A stretch of DNA of 64,000 bases, taken from Bacillota bacterium. Its GTDB lineage: Bacteria; Bacillota; Clostridia; Oscillospirales; Ruminococcaceae. Below are positions 15,346 through 24,745 of this stretch, piece after piece. The notes below the pieces were generated by a model. That model was not told where the DNA came from. It saw nothing but the letters and a program-made list of their open reading frames with translations, and searched no databases. Where the stretch lies: assembly GCA_023396225.1 (NCBI GenBank), contig JAEWWT010000014.1, positions 62,001 through 126,000 of the forward strand, in the 5' to 3' direction. The stretch's first letter is position 1; each line of letters opens with the position of its first letter. Both the position numbers and the translations under genes were made by a program.

Positions 15346-18300
15346 TCAGAATAATGAAATCTGATTAGATTTTGGCAATTTAGATAAAGCGCCAATACTT
15401 TCAAGGGATTCTATTACCGATTTTGTTGCACCACTTCTCTGCTGCAGTTCATCAATTGATATAAACGGGCCCTGCTGAACAGCATCATAGATTGACTTTG
15501 CGGCATTAACTCCGACTCCCTTTGCAGCACAAAAAGGCATTCTAATCTTTCCATCTTCAAGTGTATACTTACATCCATCTGATTTATAAATATCAATAGG
15601 AAGAAATTCTAATCCACGTGCTAACATTTCATTTGTAATCATCAGCATTTCAAGGATTGATGTTTCTTTCTGGGAACGGTCATTCCCCTTCTTTTTTAGT
15701 TCATCAATTCTTAGCTTAACTGCACGTTTTCCCATTAATGCTGTCTCTGATTCAAAATCTTCTCCTCTAACTGTAAAGATTGTTGCATAGAAAGCAAGAG
15801 GATGATAAACTTTATACCAACCGAGTTTCATTGCAGCAGTAACATAAGCAGCTGCATGTGCCTTTGGAAACATGTATTTGATTTTAAGACAGCTGTCAAT
15901 ATACCATTGAGGAACATTATGCTCAAGCATAGTTTGCTTCATCTCATCTGTAAGAAGTTTAGGAGCATTTCCCTTTCTGGTAATCTCCATAATTTTGAAT
16001 GAAAGCTTGGGATCAACACCATGGTAAATAAGATATGTCATAATACTGTCTCTCGTTCCGATAACATCTGAAATTGTACATATCTTATTTTTAATAAGCT
16101 CCTGTGCATTTCCAAGCCAAACATCTGTACCATGTGATAATCCTGAAATCTGAAGAATATCAGAAAAATTCTTTGGCTGAGCTTCCATAAGCATTTGTCT
16201 TACAAAGTTTGTTCCCATTTCAGGAATAGCAAGTGTACCTGTCTCACAATCAATATCTTCCGGCTTTATTCCTAAGGCCTCAGTAGATGTGCATAAGCTG
16301 ATTACCTTTTCATCACCAGGGAAAATATCTGAAGTTTTAACACCAGTCATATCCTCAAGGTGCTTGTACAACGTAGGAACATCGTGTCCAAGTTCGTCGA
16401 GCTTCAAAATTGTATCATGAAGTGAATGGAAGTCAAAGTGAGTAGTTATTACATCTGAATCAGGATCATCGGCTGGATGCTGAATAGGAGTAAAATCATA
16501 CACCTCATATTTTGACGGAATAACAACCATACCTCCAGGATGCTGACCAGTGGTTCTCTTAACACCAGTACATCCCAAAGTAAGTCTGTTTTCTTCTGCT
16601 CTGGATACTTTCTGTCCCGATTCATCAAGATAATGCTTTACATATCCATATGCGGTCTTTTCAGCAACAGACCCAATTGTTCCTGCTTTAAATACATTAT
16701 CCCTTCCGAACAATTCTTCTGTATATCTATGAGCAGATGTTTGATATTCTCCTGAAAAGTTCAAATCTATATCAGGAGCTTTATCACCGTCAAAGCCTAA
16801 AAATGTTTCAAAAGGAATATCATGGCCATCCCTTAAATAATCAGTTCCACAGTTAGGACATATTTTTGCAGGTAAGTCATATCCAGAACCTACTGATCCA
16901 TCTACAATAAATTCGCTATGCTGACATTTCGGACAAACATAATGAGGCGGTAAAGGATTAACTTCAGAAATTCCCGACATTGATGCAACGAAAGAAGAAC
17001 CAACAGAACCTCTTGAACCAACCTGATAGCCGTTCTCATTTGAATTTGCTACAAGCTTCTGCGCAATCATATACAAAACAGAAAATCCATGTTTAATAAT
17101 TGAAGTCAATTCCCTGTCAAGCCTTTTCTGAACTATTTCAGGTAAGGGATCACCATATAAAGATTTAGCTCTCGCCCATGTAATCATTTGTAAATCTTCT
17201 TCAGCACCATCAATTTCAGGTGTGAATGTTCCCGGAGGAATAGGCAAAATATCAGGGTCTACCATTTCTGCAATTCTATTTGTGTTAGTTACAACAACTT
17301 CATATGCCTTTTGTTCTCCAAGATATGAAAACTCCTTAAGCATTTCATCAGTTGTACGGAAATACAATGGCGGCTGATGTTCAGCATCCTTAAATTTGCC
17401 ATACATCAGTATTTTTCTGAAAATCGAATCCCCTTTATCCATAAAATGAACATCACAGGTTGCTACAACAGGAATATTGAGTTCTTCACCAAGTTTTACT
17501 ACTTGTCTGTTAAGTTCCTGCAAATCTTCTATTGAGTTAATACTTTGTTGTTCTTCCTCTCTTATAAGGAATTCATTATTTAAAACAGGCTGTATTTCAA
17601 GATAATCATAAAATCTCGCAATTTCCTTAATTGACTCCCATGGTCGTCCATCTTTTATTGCTGTAAATACTTCACCTGCTTCACATGCGCTTCCGACAAT
17701 AAGTCCCTCTCTATGCTTTATAAGCTCTGACATAGGAACTCTGGGACGTTTTCTGTAATACTTTATGTGACCATAAGAAACAAGCTTGTACAGATTTTTA
17801 AGTCCAGCCTGATTTTTCACAAGAATGATCTGGTGATATGTATTCAATACCCTTGGGTCAACTTTTCTTACTACTGAATTAATGTCACTGATTTTCAGAA
17901 TACCATCCTCAGCAATAAGCCTATTAATAAGAATAATAAAAATTCTTGCAAGAATTTTTGCATCATCTTCTGCCCTGTGATGATTAAATTCACCTAAACC
18001 AAGATGTTTTGCAACTTTATCAAGCTTATGCCTTGGCAGTTCAGGCAACATACTTCTGCACATAACAACAGTATCAATAACACTGTACTTAAAATCTATA
18101 TTATATCTTTCGCAACCTGCTTTAATAAAAGAACTATCAAAGCCTGCATTATGTGCAATTAACACAGGAGATTCTCCACAGAATTCCATAAACTGTTTAA
18201 TAGCCTCTTCCTGGGACGGTGCATCTTTGACCATTTCATCTGTAATGCCTGTAAGTTCAGTAATTCTTGCAGGAATAGGTTTCCCTGGGTTAACAAAAAT

Positions 18301-19665
18301 ATCAAAGGTATCAGCTATTTCAAGATTAACTAGCCTTACAGCACCAATTTCTGTTATACGCTCTGATTTAGCGTTAAATCCAGTTGTTTCAAGGTCAAAT
18401 ACAATTAATTCAGAGTTTATAAACTTGTCATTGTACATATTTACAGCATCTGTGCAGTCATTGACAGAATACGCCTCAACACCATATATTGCCTTGAAGT
18501 CCCCACCATTCTTTCGTATTTTAGCAACAGTATTCATTGCTTCAGGGAAAGCTTGTACAACACCGTGATCTGTTATTGCAATAGCTTTATGTCCCCATGA
18601 GTATGCACGTTCAATTAATTTAGAAGCAGGTGTAACAGCATCCATTGCAGACATATTTGTATGTAAATGTAGTTCAACACGTTTATTTTCACAAGTATCT
18701 TCACGCTGATGCTTACCGACAATCATAATGTCATTCGCCTTAAAAATCAACTCATTGTCAAAGGCATCATAATCAATTCTGCCTCTGACAAGGATAGTTC
18801 CGCCTTTTTTTAAAGCAGCATAAACATTTTCACTGTCTTTATCTTCAAATGCTTTTATAGATATTGAACCTGTATAATCAGTAATACTTACAGATGTGAT
18901 TCTTTTTTCTCCATTCTTAGTCTTTATCTCTTTATCGGTATACTCAAAAACGTCGCCCCAAATAGTTACGTTTGCTGTTTTTTCTTTTATATCACCAATA
19001 TTTATAACCGGAGAATTAATTGTTTTCCCCTTAATAACCTGAGCATTTTCAAGAAGAATAGGAAGATCCTTATAGTTTATCGTCTGAAATTCTGTTTCTT
19101 CCTGAATAGGTATGTTTACATTCTCCTGAGGGGGTTCAGGCATAGGAATGCTTTCTAAAACCTTGGTAAGCTGGTATTGATAACTGCTTTCAATTTCTTC
19201 TTGATTCTCACTTTGAGTCAGATTGACCTTCATATTAATAGAAAACTGTTCATTGATTAATATTGCAAGTTTACCTTCAAAATTTGACTTGTGAAGTAAA
19301 TCATATCCTCCTCTTGCAAGCTGAATATTTATAACATCATTTTCAATACTGTAATCTGCATCTTTTGTATGGCCGTTTATTACATATAAATCTCGTTTAA
19401 GAAGCTCCACTGCCTCAGGTATGTAACTAGTTGTAAGCATATTGGGAAAATATCTGCATTTAAGCAAAACCTGATCAATACCAAGAGCTTTTCTAAGATT
19501 GCTTTCAAAATCAATAATATATCCATACTTGAGCAAAGACTTAAATGAAGCATAAACAGTCATATTATGAAAGTTATCCGTATGAGTTATCTTAATGATT
19601 TCGCCCTTACCTACAGGGTTAGGAATTCCATTTATATAATCAGAAAAAAGCTCTTTTATAAGCAT
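15346..19665 (-). CDS. polC: DNA polymerase III alpha subunit, PolC type
   Basis: PolC is the replicative polymerase of low-GC Gram-positive bacteria. In 1439 residues the order is: N-terminal domain, OB fold (about 220-315), PHP domain start (HLHTNMSAMDA at about 331), inserted proofreading exonuclease (VFDLETTGFN at about 420, AHNAGFDSSF), resumed PHP, a zinc-binding site (CPKCQH at about 908 and CPNC), and the palm with PDIDLNFSGEY at about 963. No frameshift is seen. The ATG at 19665 lies 44 nt from the AAAGGAGG at 19717-19710 with a 10-bp hairpin between; an in-frame TGA rules out a longer product. Last gene of the pyrH operon. Confidence 0.97.
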   Translation of the reverse strand: MLIKELFSDYINGIPNPVGKGEIIKITHTDNFHNMTVYASFKSLLKYGYIIDFESNLRKALGIDQVLLKCRYFPNMLTTSYIPEAVELLKRDLYVINGHTKDADYSIENDVINIQLARGGYDLLHKSNFEGKLAILINEQFSINMKVNLTQSENQEEIESSYQYQLTKVLESIPMPEPPQENVNIPIQEETEFQTINYKDLPILLENAQVIKGKTINSPVINIGDIKEKTANVTIWGDVFEYTDKEIKTKNGEKRITSVSITDYTGSISIKAFEDKDSENVYAALKKGGTILVRGRIDYDAFDNELIFKANDIMIVGKHQREDTCENKRVELHLHTNMSAMDAVTPASKLIERAYSWGHKAIAITDHGVVQAFPEAMNTVAKIRKNGGDFKAIYGVEAYSVNDCTDAVNMYNDKFINSELIVFDLETTGFNAKSERITEIGAVRLVNLEIADTFDIFVNPGKPIPARITELTGITDEMVKDAPSQEEAIKQFMEFCGESPVLIAHNAGFDSSFIKAGCERYNIDFKYSVIDTVVMCRSMLPELPRHKLDKVAKHLGLGEFNHHRAEDDAKILARIFIILINRLIAEDGILKISDINSVVRKVDPRVLNTYHQIILVKNQAGLKNLYKLVSYGHIKYYRKRPRVPMSELIKHREGLIVGSACEAGEVFTAIKDGRPWESIKEIARFYDYLEIQPVLNNEFLIREEEQQSINSIEDLQELNRQVVKLGEELNIPVVATCDVHFMDKGDSIFRKILMYGKFKDAEHQPPLYFRTTDEMLKEFSYLGEQKAYEVVVTNTNRIAEMVDPDILPIPPGTFTPEIDGAEEDLQMITWARAKSLYGDPLPEIVQKRLDRELTSIIKHGFSVLYMIAQKLVANSNENGYQVGSRGSVGSSFVASMSGISEVNPLPPHYVCPKCQHSEFIVDGSVGSGYDLPAKICPNCGTDYLRDGHDIPFETFLGFDGDKAPDIDLNFSGEYQTSAHRYTEELFGRDNVFKAGTIGSVAEKTAYGYVKHYLDESGQKVSRAEENRLTLGCTGVKRTTGQHPGGMVVIPSKYEVYDFTPIQHPADDPDSDVITTHFDFHSLHDTILKLDELGHDVPTLYKHLEDMTGVKTSDIFPGDEKVISLCTSTEALGIKPEDIDCETGTLAIPEMGTNFVRQMLMEAQPKNFSDILQISGLSHGTDVWLGNAQELIKNKICTISDVIGTRDSIMTYLIYHGVDPKLSFKIMEITRKGNAPKLLTDEMKQTMLEHNVPQWYIDSCLKIKYMFPKAHAAAYVTAAMKLGWYKVYHPLAFYATIFTVRGEDFESETALMGKRAVKLRIDELKKKGNDRSQKETSILEMLMITNEMLARGLEFLPIDIYKSDGCKYTLEDGKIRMPFCAAKGVGVNAAKSIYDAVQQGPFISIDELQQRSGATKSVIESLESIGALSKLPKSNQISLF

Positions 19666-19717
19666 AAGCAGTTTTAATATTATTTGTCATCCATATGACA
19701 AATAATAAACCTCCTTT
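19666..19717 (-). promoter_or_regulatory. SD and start codon of polC separated by a 10-bp hairpin
   Basis: AAAGGAGG (19717-19710) is followed four bases later by the perfect hairpin TTATTTGTCA/TGACAAATAA (19705-19680, 6-nt loop) and 14 more bases before the ATG. Collapsing the hairpin gives about 18 nt spacing. The arms contain TTGTCAT-N4-ATGACAA, the same core as the palindrome at 366-385. Confidence 0.55.
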
Positions 19718-19729
19718 CGACGACCATTT

Positions 19730-20767
19730 TTACATCTTTTCTATTTCACTCAATAATTCTGCAACAACATTTTCCTCATCAATTTTTTTTACAATCTGTC
19801 CTTTTTTAAATAAAACAGCACAACCATCGCCGCCTGCAATTCCGATATCGGCTTCTCTTGCTTCACCAGGACCATTTACTACACAGCCCATTACTGCTAC
19901 AGTAATATCCTTATTTATATCTGCAACTGCTTTTTCAATCTCTGAAGCTATTTTGATTAGGTCAATTCTTGTTCTTCCACAGGTAGGGCATGATATTAAT
20001 TTAACACCGCCATATCTGTTAATGCTCTTTAGTATATCCTTTGCAGCATACACCTCTTTAACAGGATTGTCTGTTAAAGAAACACGTATTGTTTCCCCTA
20101 TATCTTCAAGTAAAAGTGAACCTATACCAATTGCTGACTTAATAAGCCCCATTCTCTCAGTTCCTGCTTCTGTAACACCAAGGTGAAGAGGATAGCTACA
20201 CCTTTGCGAAAGGAGTCTGTAGGATTCTGTCATAATCTTAACATCAGAAGATTTAACTGAAATAACAATATCATTAAAGTCGTAATCATTCAGTAGCTTT
20301 ATATGTCTGAAAACACTTTCACATAAGGCCTCAGGTGTCGGAGAACCATATTTTTCGAGAATATCCTTTTCAAGAGAACCAGAATTTACACCAATTCTTA
20401 TAGGAATATTATTTTGCCTGCATGCATCAGCAACTTTCTTGACATTTTCGGAATTTCCTATATTTCCAGGATTGATTCTTATTTTATCGATACCTGCATC
20501 AACGCTCATCAATGCTAGTTTATAATTAAAATGTATATCAGCAACAAGAGGTATGTTTACAGCATTTTTAATTGCTGGAATTAGCTTTACTGATTCTTCA
20601 TCAGGTATAGCAACTCGAATTATTTCACAGCCGGCTCTTTCAAGTTCAATAGACTGACGAACATTACCATCAATATCATCTGAACGTGCACAAAGCATTG
20701 ACTGAATATAAATTTTCTTTCCGTCCAGAGTGAGGTTATCAATTTTTACCGGAGTAACACTTCTCAA
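19730..20767 (-). CDS. ispG: 4-hydroxy-3-methylbut-2-enyl diphosphate synthase (GcpE)
   Basis: IspG is the [4Fe-4S] enzyme of the penultimate step of the MEP isoprenoid pathway, converting MEcPP to HMBPP. The 345-residue protein has a TIM-barrel part (RIGVNSGSLEKDIL, LHLGVTEAGTERMGLIKSA) and a C-terminal cluster domain with cysteines in SCPTCGRTRIDL and VAVMGCVVNGPGEA. The start is a TTG at 20767 (AGTAGG eight bases upstream). It lies between rseP and polC, the usual order. Confidence 0.96.
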   Translation of the reverse strand: MRSVTPVKIDNLTLDGKKIYIQSMLCARSDDIDGNVRQSIELERAGCEIIRVAIPDEESVKLIPAIKNAVNIPLVADIHFNYKLALMSVDAGIDKIRINPGNIGNSENVKKVADACRQNNIPIRIGVNSGSLEKDILEKYGSPTPEALCESVFRHIKLLNDYDFNDIVISVKSSDVKIMTESYRLLSQRCSYPLHLGVTEAGTERMGLIKSAIGIGSLLLEDIGETIRVSLTDNPVKEVYAAKDILKSINRYGGVKLISCPTCGRTRIDLIKIASEIEKAVADINKDITVAVMGCVVNGPGEAREADIGIAGGDGCAVLFKKGQIVKKIDEENVVAELLSEIEKM

Positions 20768-20776
20768 TTACAATAC

Positions 20777-21820
20777 CTACTTTACAAATAAATTCTTAAT
20801 ATCATTAAATGTAACGAACACCATTAGAAGCATAAGCAAAGCAAACCCTATAAAATGTATTGCTCCTTCAATTTCAGTCTTGATTTTCTTTCTTCTTATA
20901 GCTTCTATAAACAAGAATATAAGTCTTCCTCCGTCAAGAGCGGGAAGTGGCAGCAGATTAAAAATTCCTACATTTATGGTTATAAGAATAGCTATATTCA
21001 ATATGAAGCCTATATCTATACCTATTTCTTTGGTAACACTTCCGATAGCACTTACAATTCCGACAGGCCCCTGAAGGTCATTGATTCCATACTTCCCTTT
21101 GATAATATCACCTATTGACATAAAAATAATTCGTGAGTAATACACAGTTTTATTAAATGATGCAGGTAGAATGTTCAGCACTGACAGACTTTCGCTTTTT
21201 AATTTAAAGTCATATTTAAGTGTTCTTGCTCCAGTATTTTCATCAACCTGAATTTCAAACTTTACACCGTCTACGTTAATTTTCTCACCATTTCTTTTTA
21301 CAACAAAATCTACTACACCATCTTCATCATTCCCAAGCTGGTAAATAATATCATTGTAAGTATATATTTTTACACCATTGATTTTTACTATTTCATCATC
21401 CATCTGTAATCCAGACTGTACACTTACTGCATCATCTGCAAAGTATCCAATAGTATTAGTAACGACTTTTCCTGATGTAATAGTAAGTATAATTGCGAGG
21501 ACAAAACCAAGTAATAAATTCATTATAGCACCGGCAGCAATGGCAATAATTCTTAATCCAACAGGCTTATTAACAAAGACATCTTCATCCGCAGATTCTG
21601 TATCCTCGCCTAATGAGCAGAACCCTCCAATGGGAAATAACCTCAATGAATATAAAGTATCTTTATGCTTCTTTTTAAAAATGGCAGGTCCCATGCCGAT
21701 TGAAAACTCAAAAACTTTCATTCCGCATAATTTTGCAGCAGTAAAATGTCCAAGTTCATGTAAAACTATAATCAGACAAAATACAAGTGCTGCAATAATT
21801 ATTGATACTACTATATTCAT
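20777..21820 (-). CDS. rseP: RIP metalloprotease RseP (M50 family, site-2 protease)
   Basis: This membrane-embedded zinc protease cleaves transmembrane substrates such as anti-sigma factors or signal-peptide remnants. The 347 residues show the active-site helix VLHELGHFTAA (HELGH at 21-25) in the first membrane segment, a PDZ domain (about 120-205), and the second zinc motif LPLPALDGGRL near residue 290, followed by the last membrane helix. The neighbourhood with dxr and ispG is conserved across Firmicutes. Substrates in this organism are unknown. Confidence 0.94.
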   Translation of the reverse strand: MNIVVSIIIAALVFCLIIVLHELGHFTAAKLCGMKVFEFSIGMGPAIFKKKHKDTLYSLRLFPIGGFCSLGEDTESADEDVFVNKPVGLRIIAIAAGAIMNLLLGFVLAIILTITSGKVVTNTIGYFADDAVSVQSGLQMDDEIVKINGVKIYTYNDIIYQLGNDEDGVVDFVVKRNGEKINVDGVKFEIQVDENTGARTLKYDFKLKSESLSVLNILPASFNKTVYYSRIIFMSIGDIIKGKYGINDLQGPVGIVSAIGSVTKEIGIDIGFILNIAILITINVGIFNLLPLPALDGGRLIFLFIEAIRRKKIKTEIEGAIHFIGFALLMLLMVFVTFNDIKNLFVK

Positions 21821-21850
21821 TAAAAACCAATCCCTTCATCCTAGTAAGCA

Positions 21851-22999
21851 TTATTTCATCTTGTACTTGCTTATAACAAAATCTCTTGCAATTCTATCAG
21901 CTTTAACGACATCATCATAAGATAAGATTTCAATAGGCGGAAGACTGTCCACTGCTGATGAAACAAGCTTTCCAATATCTAAAAAAGATATTCTTCCATT
22001 TAGGAACAGACTTACTGCTTCTTCATTTACACCATTTGCAAAACAAGGGTAAGACCCGCCTTTTTCAATTGCTTTTATACATGAAGCCAAACATTCAAAG
22101 GTTTTATAATCAGGCTTAAAAAAACTTAGCGTTCCATAGTCTGTAAGCGAAAGTCTTTTTACATCGCAGTTTGTGCGTTCAGGATATAAAAGTGCATATT
22201 GAATAGGAATTTTCATATCAGGAACACCAAGCTGAGCAATTACAGAGTAATCTTTATACTCAACAGCTGAATGAATAACACTCTCCCTGTGAACTACAAC
22301 ATCAATCTGACTGCAATCAAGATCAAACAGCCATTTCGCCTCTATAAATTCTAAGCCTTTGTTCATAAGTGTAGCAGAATCTATGGTAATTTTATTTCCC
22401 ATTCTCCAGTTTGGATGCTTAAGAGCTGCCTCAACTGTAACACTTTTTAGTTCTTCATAAGAATACTCAAAAAAAGGCCCACCAGAAGCTGTAAGAATAA
22501 TCTTATTCAGAAAATCTCTTTTTGAACCCTGTAAACATTGAAAAATAGCAGAATGCTCACTGTCAACAGGGTAGATATTAACATTATTTGACTTAGCTGC
22601 AGACATTACAAGTTCACCGCCTGCAACAAGTGTTTCCTTATTTGCAAGGGCAATATCTTTTTTATTATTGATAGCAGTTAGAGTTGGCAAAAGACCTACC
22701 ATACCTACAACTGCATTAACAACAAGATTTAATTCTGGATCCGAACAAATCTCACACATGCCATCCATTCCGCACAATATATTAATTTTACTGCCAGAAA
22801 GCAATTCTTTAAGCGGAATATAAAATTTTTCATCATAAATACATACAGCACTTACATTGAATTTTCTTGCCTGCTGAGCAAGAAGTTTATAATTTTGTCT
22901 TGCTGCAAGAAACTTCACTTTAATATTATGCAGTTTACATACATCTAATGTCTGTTGTCCGATAGAGCCCGTAGAACCCAGTAAAGCAATTATTTTCAT
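21851..22999 (-). CDS. dxr: 1-deoxy-D-xylulose 5-phosphate reductoisomerase
   Basis: Dxr commits DXP to the MEP isoprenoid pathway using NADPH and a divalent metal. The 382 residues begin with the nucleotide-binding motif LLGSTGSIGQQTLDV, then NKETLVAGG, the metal/substrate region VDSEHSAIFQCL and the flexible-loop segment PNWRMGNKITIDSATLMNKG. Start ATG 22999 (MKIIALLGS) is chosen over the in-frame ATG at 23011, which would add residues encoded by the end of repeat copy B. IspE and IspG are also in this window. Confidence 0.96.
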   Translation of the reverse strand: MKIIALLGSTGSIGQQTLDVCKLHNIKVKFLAARQNYKLLAQQARKFNVSAVCIYDEKFYIPLKELLSGSKINILCGMDGMCEICSDPELNLVVNAVVGMVGLLPTLTAINNKKDIALANKETLVAGGELVMSAAKSNNVNIYPVDSEHSAIFQCLQGSKRDFLNKIILTASGGPFFEYSYEELKSVTVEAALKHPNWRMGNKITIDSATLMNKGLEFIEAKWLFDLDCSQIDVVVHRESVIHSAVEYKDYSVIAQLGVPDMKIPIQYALLYPERTNCDVKRLSLTDYGTLSFFKPDYKTFECLASCIKAIEKGGSYPCFANGVNEEAVSLFLNGRISFLDIGKLVSSAVDSLPPIEILSYDDVVKADRIARDFVISKYKMK

Positions 23000-23123
23000 A
23001 TTAATTTCCATTTCTTTTTGCTACTTAATCCGGCCTTGAACCTGAACTGAGTTCAGCTAAGCAAAATAACTGCTCTTATATATGCAGAAAAGAATAAATA
23101 GCTTCATAAAAAGATTTTTTATG
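23000..23123 (-). repeat. Structured intergenic repeat, copy B
   Basis: The same layout as copy A on the minus strand: hairpin H1 CATAAAAA/TTTTTATG (23105-23123), then long-range stem P1 between 23091-23102 and 23020-23031 (11 of 12 positions pair, with wobbles). A conserved block reads TTTCTGCATATATAAGAGCAG in the mRNA sense, nearly identical to copy A. An alternative pairing joins 23084-23094 with 23012-23021. The middle carries an extra CTGAAC/GTTCAG hairpin. The element ends at the dxr start codon. Confidence 0.7.
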
Positions 23124-23127
23124 CTAA

Positions 23128-23166
23128 CCCTTGACACATATCAAGGGCGTACAAAACTGCACGCCC
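23128..23166 (-). promoter_or_regulatory. Two mutually exclusive hairpins after cdsA
   Basis: GGG at 23145-23147 can pair either with 23128-23130 (CCCTTGA/TCAAGGG, 7 bp) or with 23164-23166 (GGGCGTaCA/TGcACGCCC in plus sense, which becomes a continuous 9-bp stem with a G-U pair in minus-strand RNA). The site lies between cdsA and repeat copy B. No U tract follows, so it is not an obvious terminator. Confidence 0.5.
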
Positions 23167-23177
23167 ATAAAATGTAA

Positions 23178-24008
23178 TTATTTAAAAATAACAAAATAGC
23201 TTAATACCATTGCCATAAACGGAGTTACAAATAATACGCTGTCAAATCTATCCATCAATCCACCGTGGCCAGGCATTATATTACCAAAATCTTTTATACT
23301 ATTCTCACGTTTAATAAGAGATGCTGTCAAATCACCTATAACACCTATTGATGAACAAAGCATTCCAATAATAATTAATTCAATATAATTGGTTGTAAAC
23401 TCAATACCTCTGGAAGCCTGAAAGATGGTATAAAAGTATCCATATATTCCAAAAATTAATCCAGTAGTAAGAACTCCACCAACAGCTCCTTCAATAGTCT
23501 TTTTAGGAGATATTTCAGGGCAAAGTTTGTGTTTTCCAAAGAATGTTCCTACAAAATATGCACCGGAATCACCGAGCCATGCACCAGCTAAAGTAAGAAT
23601 TATATAGCATACTCCATGTGTTTCGCTTAAATCTTTTAATGTTATCAAACACCCCAAAGAAAGTGAAACGAGTAAAGTGGACATCATTATATAGCACAAC
23701 TTTTCAAGCTTCATAGTTTTGTGTTGTTTGATGTAACCTGTAAACATCAGAAATACACAGAGAGTTCCTAAAATGTACCTATAAATAATATTATCAATTT
23801 CAAGAAGAAATGGCATTGCTGCGACAAAGAGAAAACTTACTGCACAATTAAATTTGAATTTTAAACATTTATAAGCAGATAAAAGTTCATAAACAATAAT
23901 TATTGATATTGCTGCTATAGCAAAATTAAAAATCAAAGTATTCGCTAAAAACAAAACAGCAATAGCTAAAACTATGCCAACCGCTGCTGAAATAATGCGC
24001 TTAACCAT
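23178..24008 (-). CDS. cdsA: Phosphatidate cytidylyltransferase
   Basis: CdsA makes CDP-diacylglycerol from phosphatidate and CTP in the membrane, the branch point of phospholipid synthesis. The 276-residue protein is mostly transmembrane helices and ends with the CdsA signature, seen here as KRENSIKDFGNIMPGHGGLMDRFDS. An internal GDSGAYFVG (about residue 155) matches the family. Start ATG 24008 lies just after the uppS stop with GGGGGAG upstream; the longer frame from 24053 would overlap uppS. Confidence 0.95.
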   Translation of the reverse strand: MVKRIISAAVGIVLAIAVLFLANTLIFNFAIAAISIIIVYELLSAYKCLKFKFNCAVSFLFVAAMPFLLEIDNIIYRYILGTLCVFLMFTGYIKQHKTMKLEKLCYIMMSTLLVSLSLGCLITLKDLSETHGVCYIILTLAGAWLGDSGAYFVGTFFGKHKLCPEISPKKTIEGAVGGVLTTGLIFGIYGYFYTIFQASRGIEFTTNYIELIIIGMLCSSIGVIGDLTASLIKRENSIKDFGNIMPGHGGLMDRFDSVLFVTPFMAMVLSYFVIFK

Positions 24009-24009
24009 A

Positions 24010-24723
24010 TTATACTCCCCCGAACCTTCTACATCTTGAAGAATAATCCTCAAGTGCTTTATCGAGATCCTTTTTAGTAAAATCAGGCCAGAGAATATTG
24101 GTAAAATAAAATTCTGAATAAGCAGATTGCCATGTCAAAAAATTTGATAATCTTTGTTCTCCGCTTGGTCTAATAATCAAATCAGGATCAGGAATTCCAG
24201 CAGTATAGAGAAGGCTGGAAATTAAATTTTCATTAATATTGCCGGATTTAATAAATTTATTTTCTATCATATCTGCAATTTTCTTAACAGATTGTAAAAT
24301 ATCTGCTCTTCCGCCATAATTCATGGCAAGCATTAATGTCATTTCGCTGAAGTTTGCAGATTTTTTTTCTAATTCTTCCATTCTAGTCTGCATTTTTGGA
24401 TTGAATGCAGACTTATCACCAAGAAATTTTAACCTAGTATTATCTTTAGCAAAATCATCGACTTCCTCAAGATATTGTTCAAACAGCTGCAAAATAGCAT
24501 CTACTTCTTCTTTAGGCCGATTCCAATTCTCTGTAGAAAAGGCATAAAAGGTAATATATTTTATGCCTAAGTTTTTACAATATCTTGCAATCTTGCGAAA
24601 GGTTTCTGCACCTTCCTTGTGACCAAATTTTCTTGGAAGTCCCCTTTTCTGAGCCCAACGGCCATTACCATCCATAATAAAGCCAATATGAACAGGCAAT
24701 GTAATCTGATCTTTAGTAGCCAA
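24010..24723 (-). CDS. uppS: Undecaprenyl diphosphate synthase (isoprenyl transferase)
   Basis: UppS condenses isopentenyl diphosphate onto farnesyl diphosphate to make the C55 lipid carrier of wall synthesis. The 237 residues show the signature HIGFIMDGNGRWAQKRG, the HKEGAETFRK region, TFYAFSTENW, and the C-terminal DLIIRPSGEQRLSNFL. The start is TTG at 24723 with AGGAGG seven bases before. It sits between frr and cdsA in the standard order. Confidence 0.96.
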   Translation of the reverse strand: MATKDQITLPVHIGFIMDGNGRWAQKRGLPRKFGHKEGAETFRKIARYCKNLGIKYITFYAFSTENWNRPKEEVDAILQLFEQYLEEVDDFAKDNTRLKFLGDKSAFNPKMQTRMEELEKKSANFSEMTLMLAMNYGGRADILQSVKKIADMIENKFIKSGNINENLISSLLYTAGIPDPDLIIRPSGEQRLSNFLTWQSAYSEFYFTNILWPDFTKKDLDKALEDYSSRCRRFGGV

Positions 24724-24745
24724 AAGACGGCCTCCTGCATTAATA

